In this document: piece by piece, positions 11,044-23,334 of the stretch
How positions within the stretch are numbered: position 1 is the stretch's first letter
Layout: the number at the start of each line of letters is the position of its first letter
NCBI GenBank assembly: GCA_003586115.2
Contig: QVOM02000126.1
Span: forward strand, 5,257,667 to 5,321,666
DNA length: 64,000 nucleotides
DNA from: Salvator merianae
Taxonomy: Eukaryota; Chordata; Lepidosauria; Squamata; Teiidae
Reading direction: 5' to 3'
Notes under the pieces: generated by a model
Database searches by the model: none
Seen by the model: the letters and a program-made list of their open reading frames with translations, nothing else
Told to the model about the DNA's origin: nothing
Translations under genes and position numbers: made by a program

Positions 11044-11205
11044 TTAGGTACAAGATATACTTTACAATATTGCTATATCGTACTGCGTAATTTGAGTTAT
11101 ATATACATTACATTTATAATACAATCTGGTGCCTTTTTGGTTGTTGGATGGGTTCAGTGGGTATCATTTTATGCCGCATCTCAGTGAATACCAGGAGAAT
11201 TCATG

Positions 11206-11348
11206 GGGCCTTTCTGTACTGGGATTCATTCCGGAATAGATCCCAGAATAGGGGCCTGCTGTCTGCAGCCGTGGTCTGCTCTAGCACACAGATAGCAGGT
11301 CCCTATTCCAGGATATATTCTGGAATAAGGCCCAGTGCAGAAAGGGCC
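11206..11348. mobile_element. Short palindromic GGGCC MITE (143 bp)
   Basis: The left end GGGCCTTTCTGTACTGG and right end (reversed GGCCCTTTCTGCACTGG) are flanked by ATG on both sides (11203-11205, 11349-11351). The interior contains inverted ATCCCAGAATAGGGGCCTGC and GCAGGTCCCTATTCCAGGAT. Almost the whole element can fold back on itself. Confidence 0.8.
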
Positions 11349-11818
11349 ATGGATGGCTTCTTGTGTCTGGAAGTATGTTCCTGTCCAGTCTTAGTTAAAA
11401 ATAGGTGACTTTCTTGACTTTATTTCCTGGGATTAGTATGCAATCTTGTGAACCATATGTGATTCTAGGAAAGGAGTAAGCCCTTCAGTAATGTAGCTAA
11501 GCCCCCCTCCCTCCCCAAAAGCCCTGGGTTTTGCCATACTGTTCTCCCTTTTCCCCTAAATTCCTTTAGAAATAATGCTAATACTTCATTATAACATAGT
11601 ATTTTTCTTTAAAGTCTTCTGCAGGTGGGAGAAATGGCAGTTAACATGCATGAACATTTTGGGAGGAAGGAATCTGAAAAGGACAGTCATAGAAATTATC
11701 TGAAGGGATTTGCAATTTCACTCCTATTTATTCTCTCTCCCTCTCTCCAATTTCGAGAGGCACAGTGCCACTGTCTTAAAAAAAAAAAAAAAATCTAAAA
11801 AAAAGTTATTTTTAATTC

Positions 11819-12535
11819 AGGGTATGTTCAGACTAGGTATTTCAGTCGCCTTCTGGGTGAATTTGACCCGGGGGGCACAAAGGAAATAAGAAAATTCTCC
11901 TTACCTCACCTCCAAGTGCCTCCAAGCCTGTAAATATTTGCCCCTTCAACAGCTGGGGGAAAAGAGCTCTTGGGTCACTTTAGACCTGAGTGAGAAACAC
12001 CTCCACCAGTTACAGCCTTGAAGGAACCCATCGGACAATCAGACAGGGAGGGAGGGGCACCAGCCAGCTCTTGCCGGCACCGGGAATTTTTGCACTCAGT
12101 TAAACAGATCAAAGGAAGGTGAAAGTGCAACTAAAAAAATCACTCATATCCTGCCTTCTTTATTCTGTATAATAACTAGGAATGGGAGGAGAGAGAGAGG
12201 TTCGAGTTTCAGAAGTTTCTTTTGCAAACAAAAAACCAGGCAGTTAAGTAGGAGGAAACTGCTTCAGCAGAGAGGTGGGGCGGATTTCCTACCCAGTGGC
12301 CAATCAGTGAGCAGCACCCTTTGCAGCCTTGGTACGTTGTCTATTAGCGAAGAGAGGTTGTACTACAGGTGAGAGTTTCAGTTTATTGATTAGTCCAAGG
12401 ACCATATCAAATGTATACATAAGAAAGCAGGTGAGTGTTGAATTGGCTAATCATGTGTTTGGAAGGCTTTTTTTCTGTGCACCCAGGAATTATTTGCTCC
12501 TTTTATTCAGGTGGTTTTAAAAATGGCTAATCTAA
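11819..12535 (+). mobile_element. AGGGTATGTTCAGACTA-ended long MITE, 5' and body
   Basis: The left terminus is AGGGTATGTTCAGACTA. The body blocks TTTCAGTCGCCTTCTGGG, CCTGCCTTCTTTATTCTG, AACTGCTTCAGCAGAGAGG, GGCCAATCAGTGAGCAGCACC and TTTTTCTGTGCACCCAGGAA recur in order at 40270-40944, which keeps the matching right terminus. Here the extreme right end is missing. Confidence 0.75.
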
Positions 12536-12699
12536 TATATCCTCCGTTGCAGTCAATACCCAGAGCATACTGAATCAACTGCTCAACAATTTGCTGCTTG
12601 TTTTTGAAATCTGCAATGTCAAATGAAACAACAGTTTGTGATGCATTATCAATGGCTGTGTTCCCGTGTGGGTAAAAATGCAGCTTCAAATCAATTTAG

Positions 12700-12840
12700 A
12701 GATGGTGGTGTGTGGCACTTCTGTTCTCATTTCATCTCTAATCTACCTTTTTTAGCCTAGAATGTTCTAGAGAAGGGGGAAAGGCAGACTGGTCTGTCGA
12801 TGGTGTCATCTATGAACCATCTCTGACCCAGAGCTGCTAT
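12700..12840. mobile_element. AGGCTGTG-type MITE fragment
   Basis: It shares TAATCTACCTTTTTTAGCCT, AGAATGTTC and AGGGGGAAAGGCAGAC with the tandem MITEs at 3510-4121. No ends were found. Confidence 0.55.
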
Positions 12841-13305
12841 TTATTTATTTAATCTTATTTAAGGCATTTCTATACTTCTTTCCATTAAAAAAAAAATCAA
12901 AATAGTTTTGAAAGCATTAAAAGCAAAAGTAAAAACAGTAAATAAAACTCATTAAAACCTGATTGACCAGGGGAGAAGCAGACTTTCACACAGGGAATGC
13001 CTGTGTAAAAAGATAAGTTTTTAGTAAGTGCCTATTAGTAGTATGTGTAGGCTCTTTGCATGCAGCTGAGGGGAGAGCATTTCCAAGAGAAGATGATATC
13101 ACTGAGAAGGCCCGACTGTGAGTGTTCTGCATTATGTGGAACCTGCAATAAGACTTCTCCAGATGATCTCAGGGCTGTTCCAAGGTTATAACAAGGAAGG
13201 TATTCTTTAAGGTACCATGGTCCTGAATTGTTTAGCATAGAACCTTAAAACTGGCTTGGTAGCTAATTGGCAATTGCTTAAACACAGGTGTGATGTGTTC
13301 CCACG
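12836..13305 (-). mobile_element. L2-like LINE 3' fragment
   Basis: It begins with a reversed A/T-rich tail (TTTATTTAATCTTATTTAAGG) and runs through blocks seen in other minus-strand L2-like copies (AAAGCAAAAGTAAAAACAG, GAGAGCATTTCCAAGAGAAG). It ends about 120 bp before the first KCNH5 exon. Confidence 0.55.
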
Positions 13306-13361
13306 ATGGCATCCCACTCAGCAACCTGAAAGAATGAGACAGGCTTTAGCAGTATATGTGA

Positions 13362-15150
<1,789 letters not shown>

Positions 15151-15154
15151 TTCT

Positions 15155-15600
15155 CTGGGAGTTTTTGCACTTTCCACGTTAGAATGGCATAATGATCCCA
15201 TTCTAATGTGGGATAATTATCCCATTTACACTTTCCATGTAAGAATGGGATCATTATCCCACTTCTAACGTGGAATGGACCACGCAGTGCAGATAGCATC
15301 TGCACTGCGGGGCCCTAGTCTTGAATATCAGGAGAATACTAGTATTTGCACTGTGAATGCTGGTATCCTGCTCCCAAAGTTCACCATGAGAGTGGCTGGG
15401 AAGCATCCGGTCGCTGCCATGGTGACCAGGAGTGCCACGGATCGCGCAGGTGTGCACAGGCACGATCACACAATCACACGGGTACAGCTGTGGCGCACAA
15501 CGTGTCTGTGCATTCTCACCTGGAAGTGGGTACAAATGCACTTGATCAGGAGCAGGATAGCTGGTCCCAGTCAAGCTGTTGAGCACAAATTAGCACGTGG
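15155..15600. mobile_element. GGGCC-group MITE, decayed or rearranged
   Basis: It starts near GAGTTTTTGCACTTTCC. Nested inverted AGAATGGGATCATTATCCCA blocks lie at 15180-15280, followed by the standard subtype body (TTGCACTGTGAATGCTGG, GCTGCCATGGTGACCAGGAG, ACAGCTGTGGCGCACAA). The right end is unclear where the next MITE begins. Confidence 0.6.
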
Positions 15601-15623
15601 GCTCTGCAACATGTGGAGACAAT

Positions 15624-15980
15624 GGCCCTTTCTGCACTTTGACTTATTTTGGATTATATCCCAGAATAGGGACCTGCTATCCACACGCTAGTGCAAACTA
15701 TGAAAGGTCTTGCCCAGGGCCTACCATAGTCTCACAGGCATGGTGGCGCAGAAGGCTAAGGCACTGATCTTTCAATAGGAGGATTGGAGTTCAAGGCCCC
15801 TGTCTGCCGGGTGGAGGGGATGAGTGCCCTCTACTGGCTTCTAGCTCTGAATCCTGCATGGAGCAGGGGGTTGGACTCGATGACCCTGGAGGTCCCTTCC
15901 AACTCTATGATTCTATGATTCAGATGGCAGGTCCCTATTCTGAGATATAATCCGAAATAAGTCTAAGTGCAGAAAGGGCC
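15624..15980. mobile_element. Short palindromic GGGCC MITE interrupted by SINE
   Basis: The ends GGCCCTTTCTGCACTTTG and CTAAGTGCAGAAAGGGCC are inverted. The left half stops at CCATAGTCTCAC and resumes at AGATGGCAGGTCCCTATTCT after a SINE of about 185 bp. The outer copy at 58841 shows the same junction without the SINE (CATAGTCTGCACTAGCATGC), so the SINE came later. Confidence 0.8.
15736..15920 (+). mobile_element. tRNA-derived SINE with CR1 3' tail
   Basis: The head GGCATGGTGGCGCAGAAGGC and GGAGTTCAAGGCCCC look like tRNA A and B boxes. The last ~65 bp, from ATCCTGCATGGAGCAGGGGG through GACTCGATGACCCTGGAGG to CTATGATTCTATGATTC, nearly match the 3' end of the CR1 copies at 37938 and 44404. This tail sharing suggests CR1 proteins mobilised it. 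Confidence 0.75.
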
Positions 15981-16064
15981 ATTATCCTAGTGAGTGTCCC
16001 TGATGCTCACTGGCTTAAAGTGCAAAAAGGCTTTCTGGATCTTAAAACAGTTCCTAGCCAACTA

Positions 16065-16067
16065 TTT

Positions 16068-16107
<40 letters not shown>
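16065..16107 (+). repeat. (TTTC)n microsatellite
   Basis: About 10 TTTC units. Confidence 0.97.
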
Positions 16108-16570
16108 AATCCTGGACATTTTTTCCCCAATGAGATTTATTACATTAATAGTGTTGTTTCATCTCAGCTTTCCATAGTATCTCACAGAAAGCAAAATACT
16201 CTCTTACGCGAAGTTTAATTCTCTTTTTTATAATCCAAATAATAAAAGGAGCAGGGAAGAATTGCATGTGCTTGCAAAAACAAAATTCTATATTTAAGCC
16301 TTTACAGCAGGGTTCCTATGGTGACAGAAAATGATAATCATAAAGAACGTGAGGATTTAAAAATAACTTGCTGCCCAATACATCTTGAAAAAGTGTGCCT
16401 TCTTAAAATAGCAGACACATATGTGTCCAAAAGCAAAAGAGAGGGTGTGCATATAACGTAGGGGGGTTAATACTATATCTACTGATGTTTGAATCTTCAC
16501 TTTACACAACTAGATGTGCAACAATGTATGAAAATTCTAGATGGAGACTCTGGGTCTTTCCCAATACAAC

Positions 16571-16915
16571 ACAGGAACATAAGAACTGCCCCACTGGCTT
16601 GGACCAGTAAGTCATCTGGTCCAGCAGCCTGTTGTCATGGTGGTCAACCTGCTGCACAGGGAAGCCCACCAACAGGACCAAAGCACACAACTTGCCCTGC
16701 TCACAGTCTGCCAGCAACTGGCCTTCAGAGGCAAGGACATGAAAAATGCTCCACTGGATTGGGCTGATGGTCCACCTAGTTCAGCCGTTTGCTCTTTTAG
16801 AGGCCAACCAGCTGCACAAGTGAAGCCCATCAGCAGGATATGAGCACAGAGCTTGCTCTGCTCACAGCCTCCCAGAGGAAAACCTTCTCCTACTGCTGTT
16901 AGCTTCCATGAATTC
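16571..16915 (-). mobile_element. CR1-like LINE 3' tails, two partial copies
   Basis: Reversed GGAACATAAGAACTGCCCCA is followed by CTGGTCCAGCAGCCTG, GCTGCACAGGGAAGCCCACC and CTGCCAGCAACTGGCCTTC. A second, similar run starts near 16738. Non-coding. Confidence 0.7.
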
Positions 16916-17204
16916 CTTTATTTACCTAGTATGGCTACTTCCCAGGTCAGTGCAAGGTAGTCTGTAAGGCATATATGAGGCTCCGTATCGCGGTGAAGGA
17001 CTGCTTGCCAAGCATTTTGAGAAAGCAGGAGCCCCTGCTTTCGTGGTGCGATGGCAACAATTTTTGCAGCTGCTACAGTGCCGGAACATGAACTGGTAGC
17101 TGCAGTTGTCTTAAAGCAGCTGAAAAACCACTCCATCAGTGTGGGCATCTGGACATACTGGCATGAATGCGGATCAGTAAAAATCCACTGTTTTTCCTTT
17201 CTTA

Positions 17205-17645
17205 GAGCCTTTCCACACTATCCACCTTGGAATGTTCAAATCTGAACATTCCAAGACGGAACAGTCCCGACTGTGAGATAGCCGTCTACACTGCGAGGAC
17301 TGGAAAAACCCAGAAATGGGCTTCCAGCACTTGCAGTGGGAATGTTGGCTGCCCTGCCATGACAGAGGCTGGGGAAATGTCTGGCTGCTGCCACGGCAAC
17401 CAGGGACATGGCACTTGGCTGTGCAGCCACAGCCACGATGCTGCCTGCAGTGTTCGCACCAGGAAGTAGGTGCGAATGCTGAGTACTGGGAGCAATCCAG
17501 CTGTTCCTGGTACAGCTGTGGAGTACAATTTTGCCCTCCACAGCTAGTAGAGATTGGGAGCAGCTGTAGCCGCTCCCAATCGCCAGGACCTCCATGAAAT
17601 GTGGTAACTCTCTACGATCACTAGCAGGTAAGTGTGAACAGGCCC
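17205..17645. mobile_element. GGGCC-group MITE, 441 bp
   Basis: The ends GAGCCTTTCCACACT and AAGTGTGAACAGGCCC are flanked by TTA (17202-17204) and TTG (17646-17648), a one-mismatch target duplication. Body landmarks as in the 7436 copy, including AACATTCCAAGACGGAACAG. The long minus-strand open frame across it is not a gene. Confidence 0.75.
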
Positions 17646-18004
17646 TTGGTCTCTTCCTGTGGCCACATGGAAAGGGCCTATATTGCATGGAAAAAACATA
17701 TTGAAGTAATCTTTTCTCTTGTGCTGCTTTTCTAACGAAGATTGCCCTGCTCTCAGTCATCAGAATCCTAAATTAGACGAATCCTAAATTATCATCAATT
17801 ATGTAAATTATTAACTGTGTTGATTTGAGCACTGAGCTTGAGCTCTCTCTGGATTTACACAGCAGTTGCCTAGAGTTTATATTTATCTATATACCCTTAA
17901 GAGGGAGCTTCACTGCAAGTAAAGGGAAATAGTGTTTTTTTGCAAACACCAAAAGTCTGCCCTAAACCCATGTGCACGGTACATTCTTGGAAGCATTCCA
18001 AAGG

Positions 18005-18225
18005 TTGAATCCACATGCTGTAAAGAAAGCACTTCAAAAACAGCTTGGAGATTGTAGCATCCGGATGCTAGTGCCTTTAATTCACATTAAAGTCATAAAA
18101 ATGCACTTCCAAAATGCATTATTTGGCCTTTAACATGGATTAGGAGTGGATGGGAGCGCTAGTGGCCACATGCTACCACATTAGGGCCTCACCTCACACA
18201 CGTTTTGAAGTGGAATTGAAGGGCT
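18005..18225. mobile_element. Unclassified MITE-like repeat
   Basis: TGGATTAGGAGTGGATGGGA and GCTAGTGGCCACATGCTA resemble TGGATTAGAGGTGGGATGGG and ACTAGCTGTCACATGTTAGC near 29418-29470. This indicates a dispersed repeat, with the 29.4 kb copy partial. Confidence 0.45.
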
Positions 18226-18639
18226 TCTATTGTAGTAAAATCACACATAAAAGAAAGATCTTGAGGCAAATGTGGATTATTGTCTTTTTGCAGAGTGGTT
18301 GCAACTGCACCCAAAGTGCATCCCTTACCTTATTCCATTTCATTTTCATGTTGTGCCTGCAAGTGTGCATTCATGAAGGCTTGTGTGGGGGAATGGAGTG
18401 TGAGAAGATGTTTCTGGGGTCGGGGGTTGTACAGTCACATCAACTAGTCAATCAGCCCATTCACAGGCCAAAGCTTAGGAAAGCCAGTATGGCAGGGTGC
18501 CAAGATGCGTTGAAATCTCCCCCTGAGGGCAGGAAAACGTACAGCCTCTCTCTGAAAGCTGGATCTTTCTTTAATGCGTACTGTTACAGTTTTATAAATT
18601 CCATTTGTAGTCTGTATATTATTGTGCAAATTATAGCAA

Positions 18640-18840
18640 TGTGTATTTGAAATTTTTGTATGTGTTTTGGTTATTGTGTTTTTGTTTTGTTCTGAACCAC
18701 CTTGGGCAATTATTTTTGGAAAGGTGGTATAGAAATTCAAATTCAAAATTCAGATTCAGATTCCAAATTCATATTCAAAATTCAGATTCCAAGTTCAAAT
18801 TCATATCTAAATTCAGATTCAAAATTCAAGTTCAAATATG
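18640..18840 (+). mobile_element. L2-like tail with ATTCA-rich satellite
   Basis: GAACCACCTTGGGCAATTA followed by GGAAAGGTGGTATAGAAATTC is the style of L2-clade 3' ends. It is followed by an irregular array of AAATTCA/AGATTCA units (18731-18838). Confidence 0.55.
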
Positions 18841-19294
18841 CCTCAACTCCACAGTGAAGAAAAAACAGGTGTTGCAAGTGTTTAATAAAAAAAGACAGCG
18901 CTATAGCTGGAGGAGGGAGCAAGCAGCTCACAAGGGGAGGTAGGACGGAGCAAGTCAAGAACCGCCCCCCAGTCTGCCTTGTCTAAAGGATCCTACCTTT
19001 TTTTAGATGTCAGCGGCAGCCTGGCTTTTGTTTTAATGTCAGGGCAGAACACAGCAGAAGCTCTAATCCTGCCCTTTTGAAGAGGGCGATGACAGTCTTC
19101 TGTGCAGGAAGAAAACAGGAAAATAGACAGGATGTGCAGAGCAATAATTAAAACTTCTGGGGAAGAGTTTACAATAGGGAGGTGTGGGCCTAGCAACCTA
19201 CTTCAGTACGGAGGCACGGAGGCCCCGCAAACGGCCATGGCGCTCGCGCGAACACCTGCTCTTAAAGGCACGGGCTGCCGCTGGTGTGGGGGAC

Positions 19295-19550
19295 AGAGCA
19301 AGTTTTATTTATTTAAGAATTTATATCACAACAATAAAAAGGTAAAATATATACAATAACCTAAAATCTACTTAAAGTATAGCCCTCCCTGTCAGGACAG
19401 CATTCAGAGGAAGCTAAACATCAAATGCCTGGGTGAAGAAGTATGTTTTAATCAGGCGCCCAAAACCATACAATATAGGTGCCTCGTGAATCGCCAGAAG
19501 GAAGTTGTCCCAAAGTCTGGGGGCCACCACAGTAAAGGCTCGTTAGATTT
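19295..19550 (-). mobile_element. L2-like LINE ORF2 end and 3' region
   Basis: Minus-strand reading gives AFTVVAPRLWDNFLL-like residues, recalling the AFSVAAPTLWNKLPL motif of the L2 copy at 32101. Old and truncated. Confidence 0.55.
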
Positions 19551-20302
19551 GTTAATTATTTAAGTGTGTTCAACAAACACATTTGAAGTATGCTAAGTGC
19601 TTTTAGTGTCCTCGCCTGAACTGAATTTGATCTATACTAAAGCACAAGGTAAGGTTTCAGTGTAGCGCAAGCCCTAAGGCACATTTGAACTGCTTTTTTA
19701 AATGTGTGTGGACGCAGGCTAAGAAAAGAAAATCAGTGCTGAAGAAAGTTCTATAAATACATGTCCTGAAGTGAACATAAGAACACTTGACTGCAGTTTT
19801 TGGTTATAGTAAAGTGCTCCCCTCGGATTTTGAATGTCTCCATTTTTAATTAAAACATACTTGACAGCAGGTGACAAATTAATAGGTTGAGTTTGTTGTA
19901 CTGGGGGGGAAAATAGGTCATTTTGTTACACAGAGAACTGCAACGCAACGTTTTCTCAGGTCAATTAGAACAGGTTATAGTGAAATAGATGACTGGATAC
20001 AGATATTGTCTCTTGGAATTCATGACTGCTGTGGGGTTTTGGAGATGCTAAGCTGCATGAGGCTATGGGCAGAAGGGCCTGCCGAGTGGCTTTAGACCAG
20101 CCTGTTCCATTTTCCCTTGCAGAAGTAAAAGCACTAAAAAGTTTAATACACACACACATATATAAATACATTCTCTGTGCCTATTGCCTATGCTTAGACC
20201 ACAAGCCAGTTGCCTGGAACTAGGCTGCAATCATATTAAATATAAAATGTCAAGAAGGTCTACAGATTTGGTTGAAGATCATGATAATCCAGTGGAGGGA
20301 TA

Positions 20303-20530
20303 ATTGATTGATTGATTGATTGATTGATTGCATTTCTATCCCTTCCCATACCCGAAGGTCTCTGGACAGGTTACAACAATAAAAAATATAAAAAAATAAG
20401 AAAATATAAAAAATAAAATAAAATAGATGCGTCAAAGTGAAGAGGGCACATCTGTGCAGTTTTCTTGCAAAGATATGGAAGTGGTTTGCCATTGCCTAGT
20501 TCTGGGGTGAGGCTGAGAAACACATCTGCG
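20303..20530 (-). mobile_element. L2-like 3' end and BovB-tail SINE scrap
   Basis: (TTGA)n at 20303-20330 is followed by a reversed LINE tail (ATTTCTATCCCTTCCCATAC). At 20457-20500 come CAGTTTTCTTGCAAAGATAT and TTTGCCATTGCCTAGTTCTG, from the BovB-tailed SINE. Confidence 0.55.
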
Positions 20531-20675
20531 ACCCTCAGCTAACATAAAGCATACTATACAAGAAAGCTAATATGGAAGAAGGGCATAAGTAATAAAATAA
20601 ATCCAAAAAATAAACTGTCTGCAAATATATCAATAAATGCAAAGTGTTTACAGCAGTAAGCCAAAACTGAACATC

Positions 20676-20681
<6 letters not shown>

Positions 20682-20715
<34 letters not shown>
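20682..20715. repeat. (AT)n microsatellite
   Basis: About 17 TA units. Confidence 0.95.
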
Positions 20716-20717
<2 letters not shown>

Positions 20718-20810
20718 TCTTTGAACCATGAGACTTTCACAGTTTCACAACCAACCACCACTTGAAAGGCTCTATCCCTTTGTTGTCCATTTAGGTATCA
20801 ACTGCAGACT

Positions 20811-20846
20811 CGGGGGCGGGGGGGGGCAATGGGAGAGGGGGGAGAG
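20811..20846 (+). repeat. G-rich run, G-quadruplex-compatible
   Basis: At least four G-runs of three or more with short loops (GGGGGC, G9, CAATGGG, AGAGGGGGG) lie on the sense strand. Formation is not shown. Confidence 0.5.
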
Positions 20847-21206
20847 AAAAAAAAGAGTTTATGTTTAAATTTTTACGCACAAAAATTGTCCAATAGGTTA
20901 CAATTAAGGTTACAATAGGTTACAACTAAGGTCCTTTAGGTTACAACGTACAACTAAGAACTACAGTATAGTTACTGTAAAGACATGGACAAATGTCTAT
21001 GTATTCATAATAAAATTAATAAAATATATTTTGAAAAATTGCCCCATAAAATTTGCACTTTGATTGCTAGACACACCCATTGCTGTCCCACTTCTCTATC
21101 AAAGCCAAAGCATTGTGGCTCAATAGCTAACTCCAAGAAGAAAGGGGTAAAAAAAAAGCATGAAAAAGAAGGTTTTAACCTAAAAACAGGTGTGGAATGG
21201 CCACGT

Positions 21207-21500
21207 AGGGTGTGTTCAGACAGGCTGTTTTAGGCTCCTTCCAAGCGCATCTAAGCCAGGGAGTCGATAAAGTCTTACCCAAAAGTTGCCCTCGTGCCTC
21301 TCTGCGGCTGCCTGGGTCAACTCTTCCATATTCGGCTTTTCAGTGCTCTCTGGTCACCTTAGAGCTGAGTGGGGAGCACCTCAACCAATCAGAGCCTTGC
21401 AGGAACCTGTGGGACAATAGCACAGGAAGGGAGGGGCACCAGTGAGCTCTCTTGCCAGCAAGGGGAAACTTTTCAAACTCCTATCCTGCCTTCTGTGCTT
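21207..21500 (+). mobile_element. AGGGTGTGTTCAGACAG-ended MITE, 5' part
   Basis: The left end AGGGTGTGTTCAGACAGG matches the 11819 element. The body retains ACCTTAGAGCTGAGTGGGGA, GGGAGGGGCACCAGTGAGCT and CTATCCTGCCTTCTGTGC. The remainder is lost. Confidence 0.65.
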
Positions 21501-21639
21501 AAAAAAAGCACACTGGACTTTAGTAGTGAGGCCTGGGAGAAAAAGTGAAACGTTTCACAAGTCATCGGGGAATCGGAGGAGGGCAAGCTCTTTAAATGGC
21601 CTTCCTTACATTAGGATTGGGATCATCAGTAAATCTCAG

Positions 21640-21870
21640 CATCAGTGTCTACTGGTGGACCAGCATGGCCTAATCCGGTACACACAGGTGTGCAGGAAGC
21701 ATGTCTCCATGTTCCTGACTACTGGGGAATCGTTCCTAGGTCTTTGGAGCGCTTGGAGTGCTTGGGGCCTGGAGCAAGGACAGGAGATGGTCTGGACCAG
21801 TGCCATTGTGCAGATGATGCTGTTCCAGACGACACCTTCTGTGGTCCAAACCCACTGGTTCAGAAAGGCC
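21640..21870. mobile_element. GGGCC-group MITE fragment, GGTCTGGACCAG subtype
   Basis: TGGTCTGGACCAGTGCCATT and GATGCTGTTCCAGACGACA relate it to the copies at 6869 and 27815. No ends were found. Confidence 0.45.
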
Positions 21871-22179
21871 CATTATGTGGCCAAAGTATTTGAGCTTCTG
21901 CTTCAGTATCCGTCCTTCCAGTGAACAGTCAGGGTTGATTTCCTTTAGTCTTGACTTATTTGATTTCCAGCTGGCTGCAACTTGGGAACTGCCCTACCAG
22001 GAGAGACAGGAATGGTTGTATCATATAGGAAGGAAGGTAAGATGCCATTTTACTGCTGACTTTCTGAGTGTCTTCTCCTACTACCTATTGCATGCAAGAG
22101 TATCCGCAGGAAAAGAAGGGAGCTCAGAAGCAGCAAGCAAAACAGTCTAGAGGCTTCTTACAGTCCTTCACTTCCTACC

Positions 22180-22870
22180 TGTCTCCATCTTTATTGTTGT
22201 GAATCAGTCGTTCAGTTGTGTCCAACTCTTCAGGTCCGTTCACACTTTACTGCTAGTGAGTATGAAGATGCTCACTAGCACATTGCATTTGCGTTTTGCA
22301 GAGACACAAGCGATTGGGAGTGTCTGCGGATGTTCCTGATTGCTATTTCCTGTGGAAAACAAAATTGTTGTCCACAGCTGTACTGGGAGCAGCTGGACTG
22401 CTCCCAGTAAGCAGCATTTGCAGCCACTTCTGGGTGCGAATGCTGCCGTCATGTGCCATGAACAATGCAGTGGCCGGACATTTCTGTGGTTGCTGTCATG
22501 GTGGGGTGGCCAGCATTTGCATGGTGAGGGCTGGAAACTTGTATCTGGGCTGTTCCAGCCCTCATAGTGTGGATGGCCACTGCACCAGGGGATTGTCCCA
22601 CTTTGGAATGGTCAAATTCGACCATTTTAAGGTGGAAAGTGTAAAAAGACCTTTCATGACCGCATGGATCACAACACGCCAGGCCCTTCTGCCCTCTACA
22701 GTCTCCCATACTTTGCCCAAGCTCTTGTTCACTGCTTCCATGACTATCAATCCATCTCATCCTCTCTTTTTGCCTTCAATCTTCAGGGTCTTTCCTAGAG
22801 AATCCAGGTATCCAAGTTTTTCTGAGTATAGAAAGCCAAAGACTTGAATAATCTGCTGGAGGCAAAGTAG
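22180..22870 (-). mobile_element. BovB LINE 3' region, split by a MITE
   Basis: The reversed BovB end (TTGTTGTGAATCAGTCGTTC, GTTGTGTCCAACTCTT) stops at 22231. It continues at 22653 as TTCATGACCGCATGGATCAC and ACGCCAGGCCCTTCTGCC, the usual BovB order. The intervening 421 bp is a MITE. BovB is an RTE-clade retrotransposon abundant in squamates. Confidence 0.85.
22232..22652. mobile_element. GGGCC-group MITE nested in BovB (421 bp)
   Basis: The ends AGGTCCGTTCACACTTT and AGGTCTTTTTACACTTT (reversed right end) are inverted. TTC is duplicated at 22229-22231 and 22653-22655; removing the element and one TTC restores uninterrupted BovB sequence, so the 3-bp duplication is independently supported. 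Confidence 0.88.
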
Positions 22871-23334
22871 CTCCAATGTTTCTAAGCCTTTCTTGCACAG
22901 GGTTATTATAGCCCTCCATTTTTCTGCTCTTGCTTTCCTGCCATACTAAGCCTGTAAGGAAAAGTATAGAAACCTTGTAACTAGTTTGCACAGAACCTCC
23001 AGTAGATTATTCTAGTCTCTATGGTTATGAAGAGACAAAAGTGGGGGGAAAGTGAGTGTTTTGATTCCATTGTCATTTGCTTTGATTTTATTCTGAGAAT
23101 GCTGTCTTCACTTTATCTGCATACCATTGCTTCAGATTTTATTTTGTGTATTAATCAATCCATTTCACCCAGTTCTGCCTCCATTACTCGGAGGATCCGA
23201 CTGAAGAGGAAAAAAAGTCCTGCCAGGATAGCAGGAAAGGACTGAACACTGTGATTGGTGGGGATGATGGCTCACTAGCACTGAGGCACAAACAGGCCCC
23301 CGCACTTTGAGTCCTGGAACAATCCCATACTGGG

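Noticed and set aside
17236..17760. 174-codon minus-strand open frame
   Set aside because: It lies almost wholly in a MITE whose other copies are also open in various frames; repeat artefact.
22296..22847. 183-codon plus-strand open frame
   Set aside because: It spans a MITE and then antisense BovB, crossing an insertion boundary; not a gene.
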